Shown piece by piece: positions 50,631 to 60,080 of a stretch of DNA of 64,000 nucleotides (positions are counted from its first letter, which is position 1; each line of letters begins with the position of its first letter). Location of the stretch: positions 496,001 through 560,000 of the forward strand of contig NZ_CP083666.1 in assembly GCF_020097835.1 (NCBI RefSeq). The letters are read 5' to 3'. The stretch is from Haloprofundus halobius. GTDB lineage: Archaea > Halobacteriota > Halobacteria > Halobacteriales > Haloferacaceae. The notes beneath the pieces were generated by a model that worked only from the letters and a program-made list of their open reading frames with translations, was not told where the DNA came from and did no database searches. Position numbers and translations under genes: made by a program.

Positions 50631-50689
50631 ACCGGTGCTGGTCGGGTCTCACCGCTATGAGTCGGGTTTACCGGTCCTGGTCGGGTCTC
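50631..50689 (+). repeat. Three tandem imperfect 20-base repeats
   Basis: Units: ACCGGTGCTGGTCGGGTCTC (50631-50650), ACCGCTATGAGTCGGGTTT (50651-50669), ACCGGTCCTGGTCGGGTCTC (50670-50689). The first and third differ at one position; the middle one has diverged more. They lie between a small membrane gene and the DUF4013 gene. Confidence 0.85.
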
Positions 50690-50744
50690 GATACGCCGAC
50701 GGGCAACGATTATGTCGTCGGCCTTCCACCGACGTGATAACGCG

Positions 50745-51455
50745 ATGAGCATCGACATCGAGGCCGACCTCCGCTATCCGACGAACGCCGACGACTGGGT
50801 GGAGACGCTGCTCATCGGTGCCGTGCTGATACTCCTCGGCGTCCTCGTCCTCCCGATGTTTCTCGTTCTGAGCTACTACCTTCGCGTCGCGCGTTGGAGC
50901 ATGCGCGGCGAGGAGCGCCCGCCGTCGTTCACCGAGTCGGGAGCGCTGTTCGTCGACGGTGTGAAGGCGGCCGCCGTCCTGCTGGCGTACCAACTCGTCC
51001 CACTGCTCGCCTTCGCGTTCACGTCGGTGCTCGTGTTGATTCCGGTGCTGAGCGACGGCAACGTGGCGATGCGTGTGAGCGTCCTCGGAATCGTTGCCGG
51101 AATCGCCATCTCGTCGCTTCTCTCGCTCGTCTTCGGCTACTTTGGCGTCGTCGGGATGCTCAACGTCGCCCGCGAGGGGACGCTCCGTGCGGGGTTCGAC
51201 TTCGGCCGCGTCCGTCGCGTCGCGTTCGACCGCGAGTACGCGGTACGGTGGCTCTACGCGTTCGTCCTGCTGCTCGGGGTAAACGTCCTCATCGGTGTCG
51301 TCGCCGTAATCCCGGTCGTCGGGTGGCTCGTGGTCCCGCTGGCCAGTTTCTACGTGGGTATCGTCGCCTCCCGAATCTACGGCCGCGGGTACGCCCGAGC
51401 GCTCGACGACGGAGCGCGGGCGACCGACGTCTCCCCGAACGAGACGGTCGCGTAG
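50745..51455 (+). CDS. DUF4013 membrane protein
   Basis: A 236-residue protein with about five to six membrane helices (ETLLIGAVLILLGVLVLPMF, VKAAAVLLAYQLVPLLAFAF and others). DUF4013 proteins begin with a DLRYP-type motif, here IEADLRYPTNADDW, and often carry YLRVARWSMRGEE, both visible. The start is ATG 50745; ATG 50712 would add eleven residues. Role unknown. Three 20-base repeats lie upstream. Confidence 0.87.
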   Translation: MSIDIEADLRYPTNADDWVETLLIGAVLILLGVLVLPMFLVLSYYLRVARWSMRGEERPPSFTESGALFVDGVKAAAVLLAYQLVPLLAFAFTSVLVLIPVLSDGNVAMRVSVLGIVAGIAISSLLSLVFGYFGVVGMLNVAREGTLRAGFDFGRVRRVAFDREYAVRWLYAFVLLLGVNVLIGVVAVIPVVGWLVVPLASFYVGIVASRIYGRGYARALDDGARATDVSPNETVA

Positions 51456-51482
51456 CGCCGCTCTTCCCGTCGCGACGCCGCG

Positions 51483-52055
51483 TTACTCCTTGAACCGCTC
51501 GCCCGCCGGAATCACCACGTCAAGCCAGTTCTCCTCGGGCGGGAGCGGGCAGGCGAACGTCTCGCTGTAGGCGCAAAACGGGCTGTACGCGAGGTTGAAA
51601 TCGAACACCACCTCGTCGCCGTCTTCGAGCTCTCGGTTCGGTTCGAACTCCATGTACCGCCCCCCGCGGTACGTCTGCTGGCCGGTCGTCTTGTCGCGGA
51701 ACGGGACGAAAAGCGAGTTCGATTCGTCCGATTCCTGACGGTAGCCCGCGAGCGTCTGTGTCTCGCCGCTGGCTTCGAACTCGAACGTCACCACGCGGAG
51801 ATAGCGGACGTTCGGGCCGTTCGTCGTCTCCATCTCGACGGGGTCGGGTTCGTCGTAGGTGGTCACCGTCGCCTCGACGCGGTACTCTGGGTCCGGGTCG
51901 AAGTAGTCGAGCCCGTCGAACGACTCGCGCTCTTCCGGCGGTATCGGTGACTGCGGGTGGTCTGCGAAGAAGTCGTCCTTCTGTTCACGCTGGTGTTCGA
52001 CCTCCGCGCGCCACTCATCGGCGCCGAGGCCGGAATCGCGTTCGCTGTCGCTCAT
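51483..52055 (-). CDS. DUF1684 protein
   Basis: A 190-residue soluble protein. The DUF1684 signature is seen as FNLAYSPFCAYSETFACPLP followed by PEENWL, with KTTGQQTYRGGRYMEF before it. An N-terminal helix (WRAEVEHQREQKDDFFADHP) is also family-typical. The two cysteines are conserved in the family, whose function is unknown. ATG 52055 fits the family start. It is followed by the aldo/keto reductase on the same strand upstream, with about 65 bases between. Confidence 0.87.
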   Translation of the reverse strand: MSDSERDSGLGADEWRAEVEHQREQKDDFFADHPQSPIPPEERESFDGLDYFDPDPEYRVEATVTTYDEPDPVEMETTNGPNVRYLRVVTFEFEASGETQTLAGYRQESDESNSLFVPFRDKTTGQQTYRGGRYMEFEPNRELEDGDEVVFDFNLAYSPFCAYSETFACPLPPEENWLDVVIPAGERFKE

Positions 52056-52122
52056 GCGATTGCGTTGCCGGTCCCGACACAAATCGGTTGGGACCGCGGT
52101 CCAGTTCGGCGGTTCGTGACGC

Positions 52123-53097
52123 TTAGTTCGACTTCGCGTCGGCGAGACGCCGGAACTGCGCGTCGGTGAGTGAGATATCGCTCGCGACGAGGTTCTCCTC
52201 CAACTGCTTCGTGGTCCGCGCGCCGACGATGGGCGCGGTCACCTGCTCGTGGTGCAACAACCACGCGAGGCTCACCTGCGCGGGCGTCGCACCGACCTCC
52301 TCGGCGACGGCTTCGACGGCCTCGAGCGCGTCGAAGTTCTCCGGGGTCAGGTAGGAGTCGGCGAACTGCTGGTCGTTGGCCGCCCGCGAGTCCGTGGGCG
52401 GTGTTCCGTCTCGACTGTACTTCCCCGTGAGGAAGCCGCCCGCCAGCGGCGACCACGGGACGACGCCGACGTCGTAGTGGTCGCACATGTCGAGGTAATT
52501 TCCCTCGATTTCTCTGTTCGCCACGTTGTAGCGCGGTTGCGACAGCGAGAACGGTTCGTAACCGCGCTTGTCCGCCAGTTCGTTCGCCATCGCCACCTTC
52601 CAGGCGTTCGGTTCGAGCGTCGACGCGCCGAGGTAGTTCACCTTGCCGTCGCGGACGAACTCGTCGAGCGTCCGCATGAACTCCCGCGCTGGCGTGTCGT
52701 CGTCCCAGCGGTGGACGTAGAGCACGTCGACGTAGTCGGTGCCGAGGCGGTCGAGAATCTCGTCGACGTTGTTTCGGAGGTGTTTACGGCTCAGTCCGTG
52801 GCCGTTGGGGTGGTCGCTCGTCGGCCAGTAGATTTTCGAGGCGACGACGAACTCCTCTCGGTCGCGGTCGGCCAACCAGTCGCCGATGTACTCCTCGCTG
52901 CGCCCCTCGCCGTACATGTCGGCGGTGTCGATGAACGTGCCGCCGGCGTCGGCGTAGGCGTCGAGCAACTGGTGGGCGCGGTCGCGACCGACCTCCACCT
53001 CTCCGTCGTCGTTCTCGCGTCCGAAGCGCCACGTGCCGAACGCGAGTTCGCTCACCTTCGTTCCCGTACGGCCGAGCGGAACCGTGTCGAGCGTCAT
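52123..53097 (-). CDS. Aldo/keto reductase (YajO/Tas-like)
   Basis: A 324-residue aldo/keto reductase. The tetrad reads TFIDTADMYGEGRSE (Asp, Tyr), VASKIYW (Lys) and LYVHRWD (His). The Y-GEGRSEEYIG pattern and the C-terminal IVGARTTKQLEENL region put it with the potassium-channel beta-subunit/YajO branch. Probably uses NADPH on aldehydes; substrate unknown. It is distinct from the partial gene at 1-418. It probably shares a unit with the DUF1684 gene. Confidence 0.92.
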   Translation of the reverse strand: MTLDTVPLGRTGTKVSELAFGTWRFGRENDDGEVEVGRDRAHQLLDAYADAGGTFIDTADMYGEGRSEEYIGDWLADRDREEFVVASKIYWPTSDHPNGHGLSRKHLRNNVDEILDRLGTDYVDVLYVHRWDDDTPAREFMRTLDEFVRDGKVNYLGASTLEPNAWKVAMANELADKRGYEPFSLSQPRYNVANREIEGNYLDMCDHYDVGVVPWSPLAGGFLTGKYSRDGTPPTDSRAANDQQFADSYLTPENFDALEAVEAVAEEVGATPAQVSLAWLLHHEQVTAPIVGARTTKQLEENLVASDISLTDAQFRRLADAKSN

Positions 53098-53294
53098 GCG
53101 GTGTAGTGCGGCGACCGGGCGCTAAAGTCGCCCGATTCGACGGCGGACGCGAGCGAACCGTGCCGCACGGAGTAAACGAAGCGTAGAGAGCGTGTACGTG
53201 AACCCGTGAACGGCGAGGCGAGAGCAGGATAGAGGAGCGAGGAGAGATAAGAGAAAATGCGGGGACGAGTAGGGGGACCGGGGACGCGACGCGG

Positions 53295-53555
53295 TTACTG
53301 CTTGTGGCCGTGGCCGACGACGAGGGCGACGACGTTGGCGACGAACAGGAGCGGGAGCAGTTCCATCCCGACGCCGAAGACGGTCTCCCCAGCGATGAGC
53401 GGAATGTAGAAGAACGGCAGGGCGATGGCGGACCAGAAGGCCGTGAACTGCACCGGCCGGGTGAGGATGCGGCTACCGAGGCTGTTGGTCAGTTCGTCGA
53501 GGAGGCTGTTCGATTGGTGGGGGCGTTCGTTCTTGAGTGGGGAGGAGTTGGACAT
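53295..53555 (-). CDS. Small two-helix membrane protein
   Basis: An 86-residue protein with a Ser/Asn-rich N-terminus (SPLKNERPHQSNSLLDEL) and two membrane segments (FTAFWSAIALPFFYIPLIAG and MELLPLLFVANVVALVVGHG), ending HGHKQ. A TATATGAC on the minus strand (around 53590-53600) could be the promoter, about 40 bases upstream. The family is not recognised. Confidence 0.68.
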   Translation of the reverse strand: MSNSSPLKNERPHQSNSLLDELTNSLGSRILTRPVQFTAFWSAIALPFFYIPLIAGETVFGVGMELLPLLFVANVVALVVGHGHKQ

Positions 53556-53738
53556 GGGACCTCTCGCTCTTCTCTATAGCTCAAGGGGTCATATAGGGGG
53601 GAGAGCGTTGAGCCGAGTTCGGTCAGTTTTAGCGCTGACCAGTTCCCTAATTGACCCTTCACGAAGCGATGAGAGATCGTTTAAAGGTTTATCGAGCGCG
53701 CTCATCCTTCTTCTCCGGTAATTATTGACTGTCTCTCG

Positions 53739-53942
53739 TTACGGACTGTTTTCGCTGATTGAACGAACTGAATGGCTCGTCCAGCGCGGCGCGGGGGAGC
53801 GACGGCCGTCGCGCGTCGCTCGAGCGACGACGGCGAGCAACACAGCTACGAAGACGAGACCCACCAACCGACCGTATCGAGGCCGGGTGTGGTCGTCCGC
53901 CGACCGACTTCCGAACGTCCCGAGCAGTCCGAGCGGAAACAT
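53739..53942 (-). CDS. Possible small membrane protein
   Basis: A 67-residue frame, MFPLGLLGTFGSRSADDHTR onwards, with one membrane helix (GRLVGLVFVAVLLAVVARAT) and a basic tail. GGAGGT lies directly before the ATG, closer than a typical ribosome-binding site. It lies between the two-helix gene at 53295-53555 and the asparaginase gene. The evidence is composition and length only. Confidence 0.4.
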   Translation of the reverse strand: MFPLGLLGTFGSRSADDHTRPRYGRLVGLVFVAVLLAVVARATRDGRRSPAPRWTSHSVRSISENSP

Positions 53943-54017
53943 ACCTCCTGTAGGGGTCGTAGACACAAAAACCACCGGCTGCACAACAGTCAACCGCCGG
54001 GAGTCCGAGAGTAGCCC

Positions 54018-54986
54018 ATGCCAGACGTGCGCGTGCTGAGTTGCGGCGGAACGATTGCCAGCGAACCGAGCGAGACGGGGGCAGCGCCGGCAAAACGCGG
54101 CGAAGAACTGGTGGAGGCGGTACCGAAACTCGACGAGTACGCGACGGTCAGCGCCGAGGAGATCGCCTCGCATCCCGGATTCGACATGCAGTTCGACGAC
54201 ATCGCCGCCGTCGCGGCGGCCGTCGCCGACACGCCCGAGGTCGACGGGTTCGTCGTCACCCACGGTACCGACACGCTCGCCGACACGGCGTACGCGCTCT
54301 CGCTTCTGCTCGACGCCGACGCGCCCGTCGTCGTCACCGGGTCGCAGCGTCGCTTCGACGAGGTCGGCTCCGACGCGCCGGCGAACCTCCTCACCGCGGT
54401 CAGAGCGGCCGCCTCGCCCCGACTTTCGGGCGTGGCCGTCGCGTTCGACGACGAACTCCACGCCGCCCGCGACGTCGAGAAGACCCACACGAACGCGTTG
54501 TCGACGTTCAAATCGCCCGGAAAAGGCCCCATCGCGACGTTCACGCGCTCGGCGATGCACGTCCACCGCGCCGCCGAGAGTCGGTCCTCGGAGGCGGCGT
54601 CGCTCCCCGGAGGGGCTGTCGCCGACGCGTCGGCCACCGTCCCGGTCGTCCACTCCGGAATCGGTGTCTCCGGCGACGAACTCGACAGAGCGGTCGACGC
54701 CGGGGCAGACGGAGTCGTCGTCGAGGGGACGGGTCTCGGGAACGTCGCCAGCGGTCTCGGCGACGCCGTCGCGCGCGCGACCGAGACGGTCCCCGTCGTC
54801 GTCAGTTCGCGCTGTCACGTCGGCCCGACCGATCAGGTGTACGGCACGCCCGGCGGCGGCGTCACGCTTCGCGAGCACGGCGCGCTGTTCTCCGGTGACC
54901 TCCCGACCTCCAAGGCCCGAATCAAGCTCCTCTTGGCGCTCTCGGCGGGTATCGAAGGCGACGAACTCGCGGCGTTGTTCGACTGA
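54018..54986 (+). CDS. L-asparaginase
   Basis: A 322-residue type I/II asparaginase. LSCGGTIAS holds the nucleophilic Thr12; THGTDTLADTA carries Thr84-Asp85. It lacks the N-terminal barrel of GatD (36684-37931), so a free asparaginase role is likely, producing aspartate and ammonia. A full-length family member with no signal, so cytoplasmic. It starts about 75 bases after the possible small membrane gene, on the opposite strand. Confidence 0.9.
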   Translation: MPDVRVLSCGGTIASEPSETGAAPAKRGEELVEAVPKLDEYATVSAEEIASHPGFDMQFDDIAAVAAAVADTPEVDGFVVTHGTDTLADTAYALSLLLDADAPVVVTGSQRRFDEVGSDAPANLLTAVRAAASPRLSGVAVAFDDELHAARDVEKTHTNALSTFKSPGKGPIATFTRSAMHVHRAAESRSSEAASLPGGAVADASATVPVVHSGIGVSGDELDRAVDAGADGVVVEGTGLGNVASGLGDAVARATETVPVVVSSRCHVGPTDQVYGTPGGGVTLREHGALFSGDLPTSKARIKLLLALSAGIEGDELAALFD

Positions 54987-55045
54987 GCGCTCGACCGACT
55001 CCGTCCGACCGATTCTTTACCCACGACCTCGACCGTCCGGCCGAT

Positions 55046-55333
55046 ATGGCCGACCTCAACCCCATCGCGAAGCGCATCCACAACGTCTCGCCGAAGCCCG
55101 TTCTGCTGACCCTCTCGGACGGGTCGAGCGCCGTCTACCACTTTTCGGGAACCCAGTTCTTCCAGCGCGAGTTCCAGGGAGAGGGCACGTGCGAGGACGA
55201 CGACGCCGACTACCGACTCGTCACGAGCGAGGACAACGAGTCGGTGCTGCTCGGCCGGAAGGGACGGGAGGCCGACGGCTGGTCGATGGTCGGCGAGGTG
55301 ACCGAAGTCGAACGGGTCGAGCGGACCGACTGA
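55046..55333 (+). CDS. Conserved haloarchaeal protein, function unknown
   Basis: A 95-residue acidic beta-rich protein (MADLNPIAKRIHNVSPKPVL, LTLSDGSSAVYHFSGTQFF, ending EVERVERTD). No signal or membrane helix. Starting with a clear ATG 59 bases after the asparaginase stop, it is probably in the same unit. I do not recognise the family. Confidence 0.75.
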   Translation: MADLNPIAKRIHNVSPKPVLLTLSDGSSAVYHFSGTQFFQREFQGEGTCEDDDADYRLVTSEDNESVLLGRKGREADGWSMVGEVTEVERVERTD

Positions 55334-55376
55334 ACGTCGGGAGCCGTCTTACCGCCGGCAGAGTCGCCCCGGGGCG

Positions 55377-55413
55377 AACGGAGTCACGTCACGACAAACG
55401 GAGTCACGTCACG
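55377..55413 (+). repeat. 17-base direct repeat at the exporter 3' end
   Basis: AACGGAGTCACGTCACG occurs at 55377-55393 and 55397-55413, separated by three bases. The second copy contains the stop codon of the DMT exporter. Confidence 0.75.
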
Positions 55414-56329
55414 GCGTTCCCACCGACTGCCGGACCAACTGCTCGCGAATCGCGTCGCGTTTCAAGAGGACGAACCCGCCGAAGATGAGCAGAAAGCCCA
55501 GCGCCGTCTCCGCACTCAGCGGTTCTCGGAGCACGAGATAGCCCGAAATCGCCGCGAATATCGGCGCGACGTAGGAGACGAGGTTGATTTCGATGGCACC
55601 CAGCCGGTCCAACAGGTCGAAGTAGACGAGAAAGCCCAGCGCACTCGCCGCCAGCGAGAGATACAGGAGCGCGAGGACGCCCTGCGTCGACCACGTAATC
55701 TCGGCAAACGACTCGCCCATTCCGACGGAGACGACGTGCATCAGCGCGGCGCCGCCGAGCATCGCCCACGCCTCCATCGTCTCGATGGGGAGGCCGTCGT
55801 CGATGCGCTGAGTGAGGACGCTCCCGAGGGCGAACGCCGCCGCCGCGCCGAAGACGAGCAGTCTCGACCGAGTCGCCTCCGTCAACAACGCGTTCGGGTC
55901 GGGGTTCGAGAGGACGACGACGCCGACCAGCCCCAACAGGAGGCCCGCGACGCCGACGGTGGTGAGTCGCTCGCTCGGGAGAAACGCCCGCGCGAACACC
56001 GTCGTCAGGACGGGGCTGAGGCTGACGATGACCGACGCGGCGGCGCTCGTCACCGGTCCGCTCTGTCCGATGAACAACAGCACGTGGTACGCCGCGATGA
56101 GAAAGACGGCGCCGATGGCGACGACGGCCCACTGGTCTCGGCTCCGCGGGACCGGATCGTCGACGACGTAGGCGGCGTAGGCCAGCATCAGCACGCCAGC
56201 GACGTCGTAACGGAGCGCGGCGAAGAGGACGGGGGGAAACGACTCCAGACCGGCGTTGATGGCCATGAACGCCGACCCCCAGACGGCCGCCAGAAGCAAG
56301 AACAGTAGTGCGTTCCGTGTTTGGCTCAC
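55409..56329 (-). CDS. DMT-superfamily EamA-type exporter
   Basis: A 306-residue protein with two EamA repeats, about ten membrane helices. The first begins LLFLLLAAVWGSAFMAINAG, and the second around VFGAAAAFALGSVLTQRIDD. FDLLDRLGAIEINLVSYVAP is a conserved region of the second repeat. Members export amino acids, nucleosides or metabolites; the substrate is unknown. The GTG start (56329) reads MSQTRNALL. It reads away from the peptide importer. Confidence 0.92.
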   Translation of the reverse strand: MSQTRNALLFLLLAAVWGSAFMAINAGLESFPPVLFAALRYDVAGVLMLAYAAYVVDDPVPRSRDQWAVVAIGAVFLIAAYHVLLFIGQSGPVTSAAASVIVSLSPVLTTVFARAFLPSERLTTVGVAGLLLGLVGVVVLSNPDPNALLTEATRSRLLVFGAAAAFALGSVLTQRIDDGLPIETMEAWAMLGGAALMHVVSVGMGESFAEITWSTQGVLALLYLSLAASALGFLVYFDLLDRLGAIEINLVSYVAPIFAAISGYLVLREPLSAETALGFLLIFGGFVLLKRDAIREQLVRQSVGTP

Positions 56330-56413
56330 GACGAAACTGGTCGGCCGGCCGGTGTGTAGTTTTCGTTTGCGGCGCGGCGAACCGGTTTCGGCGCGCCAGT
56401 CGTGATGGAGCGT

Positions 56414-57811
56414 TCAGTCCGCCTGCGCGCCCGCCTCTTCGTCGTCGGCGACGCCGGTCTCGGGGTGCGCACGCACCGGGTCGCGGTCGACGGGGGCGTC
56501 CGCCGGTTGCTCGTAGAGGTGACACGCCGCCGGGTGGGCGCGCTCCTGCAACAGCGGCCGAGTCGTCTCGCAGACGCTCTCGAACCGTTCGCGGAGGATG
56601 GCGATGGCCTCCTCCGTGTCGTCGGTCGAAAGCGCCTCCAACGCCTGCTCGACGGCCGTCTCGTCGTCGCCGGTCAGGTCGTGCGTGAAGAACTCCTCGC
56701 GGAGATGGCGTTTGAACCCCGGTTTGTCGGTGTCGTCGCCCGCGGCGCTCCACGCGACCTCGGCGTCGAACTCGCCGCGTTCGAGGCGGTCTCTGAGGTC
56801 CATCACTTCGCGGTACGCCGCCTGGGTGAGCGACACGTCCGCGGGCGGGATGACGCGCGGACAGCGCGTACGGAACCGACAGCCCGACGGCGGGTTGCGG
56901 GGACTCGGCACGTCGCCGGCCAGCGGATCGACCTGGCGGCCGCTCTCGGCGGTCGTCGCCCGCGGGACGCTCTCCAACAGCGCCCGGGTGTAGGGGTGTT
57001 GGGGGTCGTCGAACAGGTCGTCCGTCGGTCCGAGTTCGACGATGTTGCCGAGGTACATCACGGCGACGCGGTCGCAGATGTGGCGAACCACCGAGAGGTC
57101 GTGCGCGATGAACAGGTAGGTGAGGCCGAACTCCTCCTGGAGGTCGTCCAGCAGGTTCAACACCTGCGCCTGAACGCTCACGTCGAGCGCGGAGACGGGT
57201 TCGTCGAGGACGATGAAGTCGGGCTCGAGCGCGAGCGCGCGGGCGATACCGACGCGTTGACGCTGCCCGCCGGAGAATTCGTGGGGATAGCGTTCGACGT
57301 GGTGCGCTGCCAACCCGACCCGTTCGAGCAGTTCGGCGGCCTGGTCGACGCGCCACTCGCGCTTCGAGCGCCCGTCGTCGGGCGACTCCTCCGGGAGCCC
57401 GTGGATGCGGTACGGCTCCGAGATTATCTCGCCGATGGTCATTCGCGGGTCGAGACTGGAGAAGGGGTCCTGGAAGACGATCTGCGCGCGGCGGCGGAAC
57501 TCCGTTAGCTCGTCGCCCTCCATCCCGTAGACGTCCTCGCCGTCGAACTCGACGCGCCCCTCGGTCGCCTCCCGCAGGCGGAGCAGCGTCTCGCCGGTGG
57601 TCGACTTCCCACAACCGGACTCGCCGACGAGGCCCAACGTCTCGCCCTCGTGGACGTCGAAGCTGATGCCGTCGACGGCCTTGACGCTCTCCGACTCGCG
57701 GCGGAGTAGCGTCTCGACCAGCGAACTCTCCTCGCCGTAGTACTTCTTCAGGTCGCGGACGCGAAGCAGCGGTTCACCGTCGATCGTCGCCGGTCGGTCG
57801 TCGTCAGTCAT
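56414..57811 (-). CDS. Oligopeptide/dipeptide ABC transporter, ATPase (DppF-like)
   Basis: A 465-residue ATPase. Walker A is GESGCGKST (63-71), Q-loop Gln114, signature SGGQRQRV (180-187), Walker B FIVLDEP (199-205). The oligopeptide C-terminal domain has Cys311, Cys317 and, after a helical insert of about 95 residues (319-412), Cys414 and Cys430. These are the four cysteines of the [4Fe-4S]-type motif found in DppD/F proteins. The ATG overlaps the end of the DppD gene by eight bases. It is the last gene of the five-gene operon. Confidence 0.95.
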   Translation of the reverse strand: MTDDDRPATIDGEPLLRVRDLKKYYGEESSLVETLLRRESESVKAVDGISFDVHEGETLGLVGESGCGKSTTGETLLRLREATEGRVEFDGEDVYGMEGDELTEFRRRAQIVFQDPFSSLDPRMTIGEIISEPYRIHGLPEESPDDGRSKREWRVDQAAELLERVGLAAHHVERYPHEFSGGQRQRVGIARALALEPDFIVLDEPVSALDVSVQAQVLNLLDDLQEEFGLTYLFIAHDLSVVRHICDRVAVMYLGNIVELGPTDDLFDDPQHPYTRALLESVPRATTAESGRQVDPLAGDVPSPRNPPSGCRFRTRCPRVIPPADVSLTQAAYREVMDLRDRLERGEFDAEVAWSAAGDDTDKPGFKRHLREEFFTHDLTGDDETAVEQALEALSTDDTEEAIAILRERFESVCETTRPLLQERAHPAACHLYEQPADAPVDRDPVRAHPETGVADDEEAGAQAD

Positions 57812-59066
57812 CGCTCATCACCTCCTGTTCGGCGGCGTCGTCGCCCGTCTCCGGGCCTGACGTCTCGTCCTCCTCGCCGAAGTAGTCGTCGGCGAGCGCC
57901 TCGTCGGGGTCGAACTCGCGGGTCGCGAGCACGCACCGGGCGGTGTGAACCGCCGCCGACTTCGCCCCGTCGTCGACGACCTCGCCGCTCTCGGTGTCGT
58001 ACTCCGGAATCGGGTTGAGACACGCCTCCATCGCCTTCGGACAGCGGTCGGCGAAGTAACAGCGGTCGCCCATCTCCGAGTCGAGCAGACTCGGGACGTT
58101 GCCGTCGATGGGTGAGAGCCGCGGCGCCGGGTCTTCGAGGTCCGGAATCGACCCCAACAGCCCCTCGGTGTACGGATGGACCGGGTCGTCGAAGATATCT
58201 TCGAGCGTGCCGCGTTCGACGATCTCTCCGGCGTACATCACGCCGACGCGGTCGCACATCCGCGCGATGACGCCGAGGTCGTGCGTTATCATGATGATGC
58301 TCATGTCCTGCTCGCGCTGGAGGTCCCGAAGCAGGTTCAGGATCTGCGCCTGAATCGTCACGTCCAGCGCCGTCGTCGGTTCGTCGGCGACGAGGATGTC
58401 GGGTTCGCCCGCCAACGCCTGTGCGATCATCGCCCGCTGCAGCATCCCGCCGGAGAACTGGTGGGGGTACTCCTCGGCGCGCGCCTCCGGGTCGGGGATG
58501 CCGACCTGTTCGAGCAACTCGATGGCTCGCTCTTTGCTCTCGTCGCTCGTGTACTCGCGGCCGGGGACGATGCTGTCGACGAAGTACTGCGCGAGACCGT
58601 AGCCCTGCGTCCGCGAGCGGGTGCTCCGCGGGTTCGCGCGGGCGCGACGCTGAACCTCGACCGCCTCCGCAATCTGCTCGCCCACCGTGATGGAGGGGTT
58701 GAGACTGCTCATCGGGTCCTGAAACACCATGCTGAACGAGGGACCGCGGAGCGACCGGCGGACGCCTTTGGGCAACTGCCGCAGGTCGACGAACTCGCCG
58801 TCGACGGCGTCGGCTCGTTTCTCGCGGAACTCGTCGGCGAGGTCGGCGTTCCGGTACCACACCTCGCCGCCGGTGACCCGGCCGGGCGACTCGATGAGGT
58901 CGATGACCGACAGCGCGGTCACCGACTTGCCGCTCCCCGATTCGCCGACGATGCCGAATATCTCGCCGTCGCGGACGTCGAAGCTGACGCCCTCAACGGC
59001 GTTTATCTGTCCTTCCTCCGTGAAGAACCGTGTCTTGAGGTCTCTGACTCTGAGTATCTCGTCCAT
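57804..59066 (-). CDS. Oligopeptide/dipeptide ABC transporter, ATPase (DppD-like)
   Basis: A 420-residue ATPase. Walker A is GESGSGKSV (41-49), the ABC signature SGGMLQRAM, and Walker B ILVADEP. The C-terminal domain has [15 protein letters not shown] and CVLATRE, the cysteine motif of the family. Pairs with the DppF-like ATPase to energise import. An insert near residues 135-170 ([16 protein letters not shown]) lengthens the helical domain. It starts directly beside the DppC stop. Confidence 0.95.
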   Translation of the reverse strand: MDEILRVRDLKTRFFTEEGQINAVEGVSFDVRDGEIFGIVGESGSGKSVTALSVIDLIESPGRVTGGEVWYRNADLADEFREKRADAVDGEFVDLRQLPKGVRRSLRGPSFSMVFQDPMSSLNPSITVGEQIAEAVEVQRRARANPRSTRSRTQGYGLAQYFVDSIVPGREYTSDESKERAIELLEQVGIPDPEARAEEYPHQFSGGMLQRAMIAQALAGEPDILVADEPTTALDVTIQAQILNLLRDLQREQDMSIIMITHDLGVIARMCDRVGVMYAGEIVERGTLEDIFDDPVHPYTEGLLGSIPDLEDPAPRLSPIDGNVPSLLDSEMGDRCYFADRCPKAMEACLNPIPEYDTESGEVVDDGAKSAAVHTARCVLATREFDPDEALADDYFGEEDETSGPETGDDAAEQEVMSDD

Positions 59067-60080
59067 TTAGACGCCTCCTTCCCCTTCGATGCTTGGGTCG
59101 AGCGCGTCGCGTAGCCAGTCGCCGACGAGGTTGACCCCGATGACGGCGAAGACGATGGCGACGCCGGGAATCGACGCGATCCACCACGCCGACGCCAGGT
59201 AGTTACGGCCCTGTGCGATGTCGAGCCCCCACGAGAGGTTCGCCCCCGAGAAGCCGAGGTACGACAGCGAACTCTCCAGGAGGATGATGGCGGCGACCTG
59301 AATCGTCGCCAACACCAGGATGGGGGTGATGCTGTTGGGGAGGACGTGACGGAGCATGATGGAGCCGTCGCTCGCGCCGAGCGCGCGGGCGGCCTTCACG
59401 TACTCCTCGTTGCGGAGGCTGAGCGCCTCGCCGCGGGCGACGCGGGCGAACCACACCCAGTTCACCAGCGCGACGACGAGGACGACGGTCCCCGGTAAGA
59501 CGATGCTCGACGGCATCTCGGGCGCGAGTCCGAGCGCGACGAACGGGTCGGGTATCCGTATCGTCACCCCGCCGAACAGGCCGATGAGCGCGATAGCCAA
59601 GACGAGCGAGGGGAACGCCAACATGATGTCGGACATCCGCATCAGTCCGTCGTCGACGCGGCCGCCGTAGTAGCCGGCGGTGAGACCGACGGTGACCCCG
59701 ATGAGCACCGCCAGCATCGTGCCGAACAGGCCGACGAGCAGCGAGGTACGTGCGCCGTAGATGGTCCGCGAGAGCATGTCGCGGCCAAGCGCGTCGGTGC
59801 CGAGCGGGTGGGCCATCGTCGCGTTGACCGTCACCTCCTCCTCGACGGTCTCGATCTCGCCGTCGACCATCTCCGAACGCGTCTCGTTCTCGGTCGTACT
59901 GAAGCCGAGCGGCGGTACCTGCGAGTTCTGCAGGTCCTGCTGATACGGGTCGTACGGCGCGAGGAACGGCGCGAACATCGCGACGAGGATGATAGCGAGC
60001 ACCAGCACGATGCCGATCTTCGCGAGCGCGCTCCCCCGAAGTTCGCGGCGGAGGTTCCGCCACGTGCGTGGAGAGACCAT
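59067..60080 (-). CDS. Oligopeptide/dipeptide ABC transporter, permease (DppC-like)
   Basis: A 337-residue inner-membrane permease with about six helices and an extended external loop after the first (60-110, with ENETRSEMVDGEIETVEEEV). The coupling EAA-like loop is EEYVKAARALGASDGSIMLR. DALGRDMLSRTIYGARTSL is family-typical. The ATG overlaps the DppB stop by one base (TGATG). The start matches the family's MVSPRTWRNLRR-type N-terminus. Confidence 0.95.
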   Translation of the reverse strand: MVSPRTWRNLRRELRGSALAKIGIVLVLAIILVAMFAPFLAPYDPYQQDLQNSQVPPLGFSTTENETRSEMVDGEIETVEEEVTVNATMAHPLGTDALGRDMLSRTIYGARTSLLVGLFGTMLAVLIGVTVGLTAGYYGGRVDDGLMRMSDIMLAFPSLVLAIALIGLFGGVTIRIPDPFVALGLAPEMPSSIVLPGTVVLVVALVNWVWFARVARGEALSLRNEEYVKAARALGASDGSIMLRHVLPNSITPILVLATIQVAAIILLESSLSYLGFSGANLSWGLDIAQGRNYLASAWWIASIPGVAIVFAVIGVNLVGDWLRDALDPSIEGEGGV

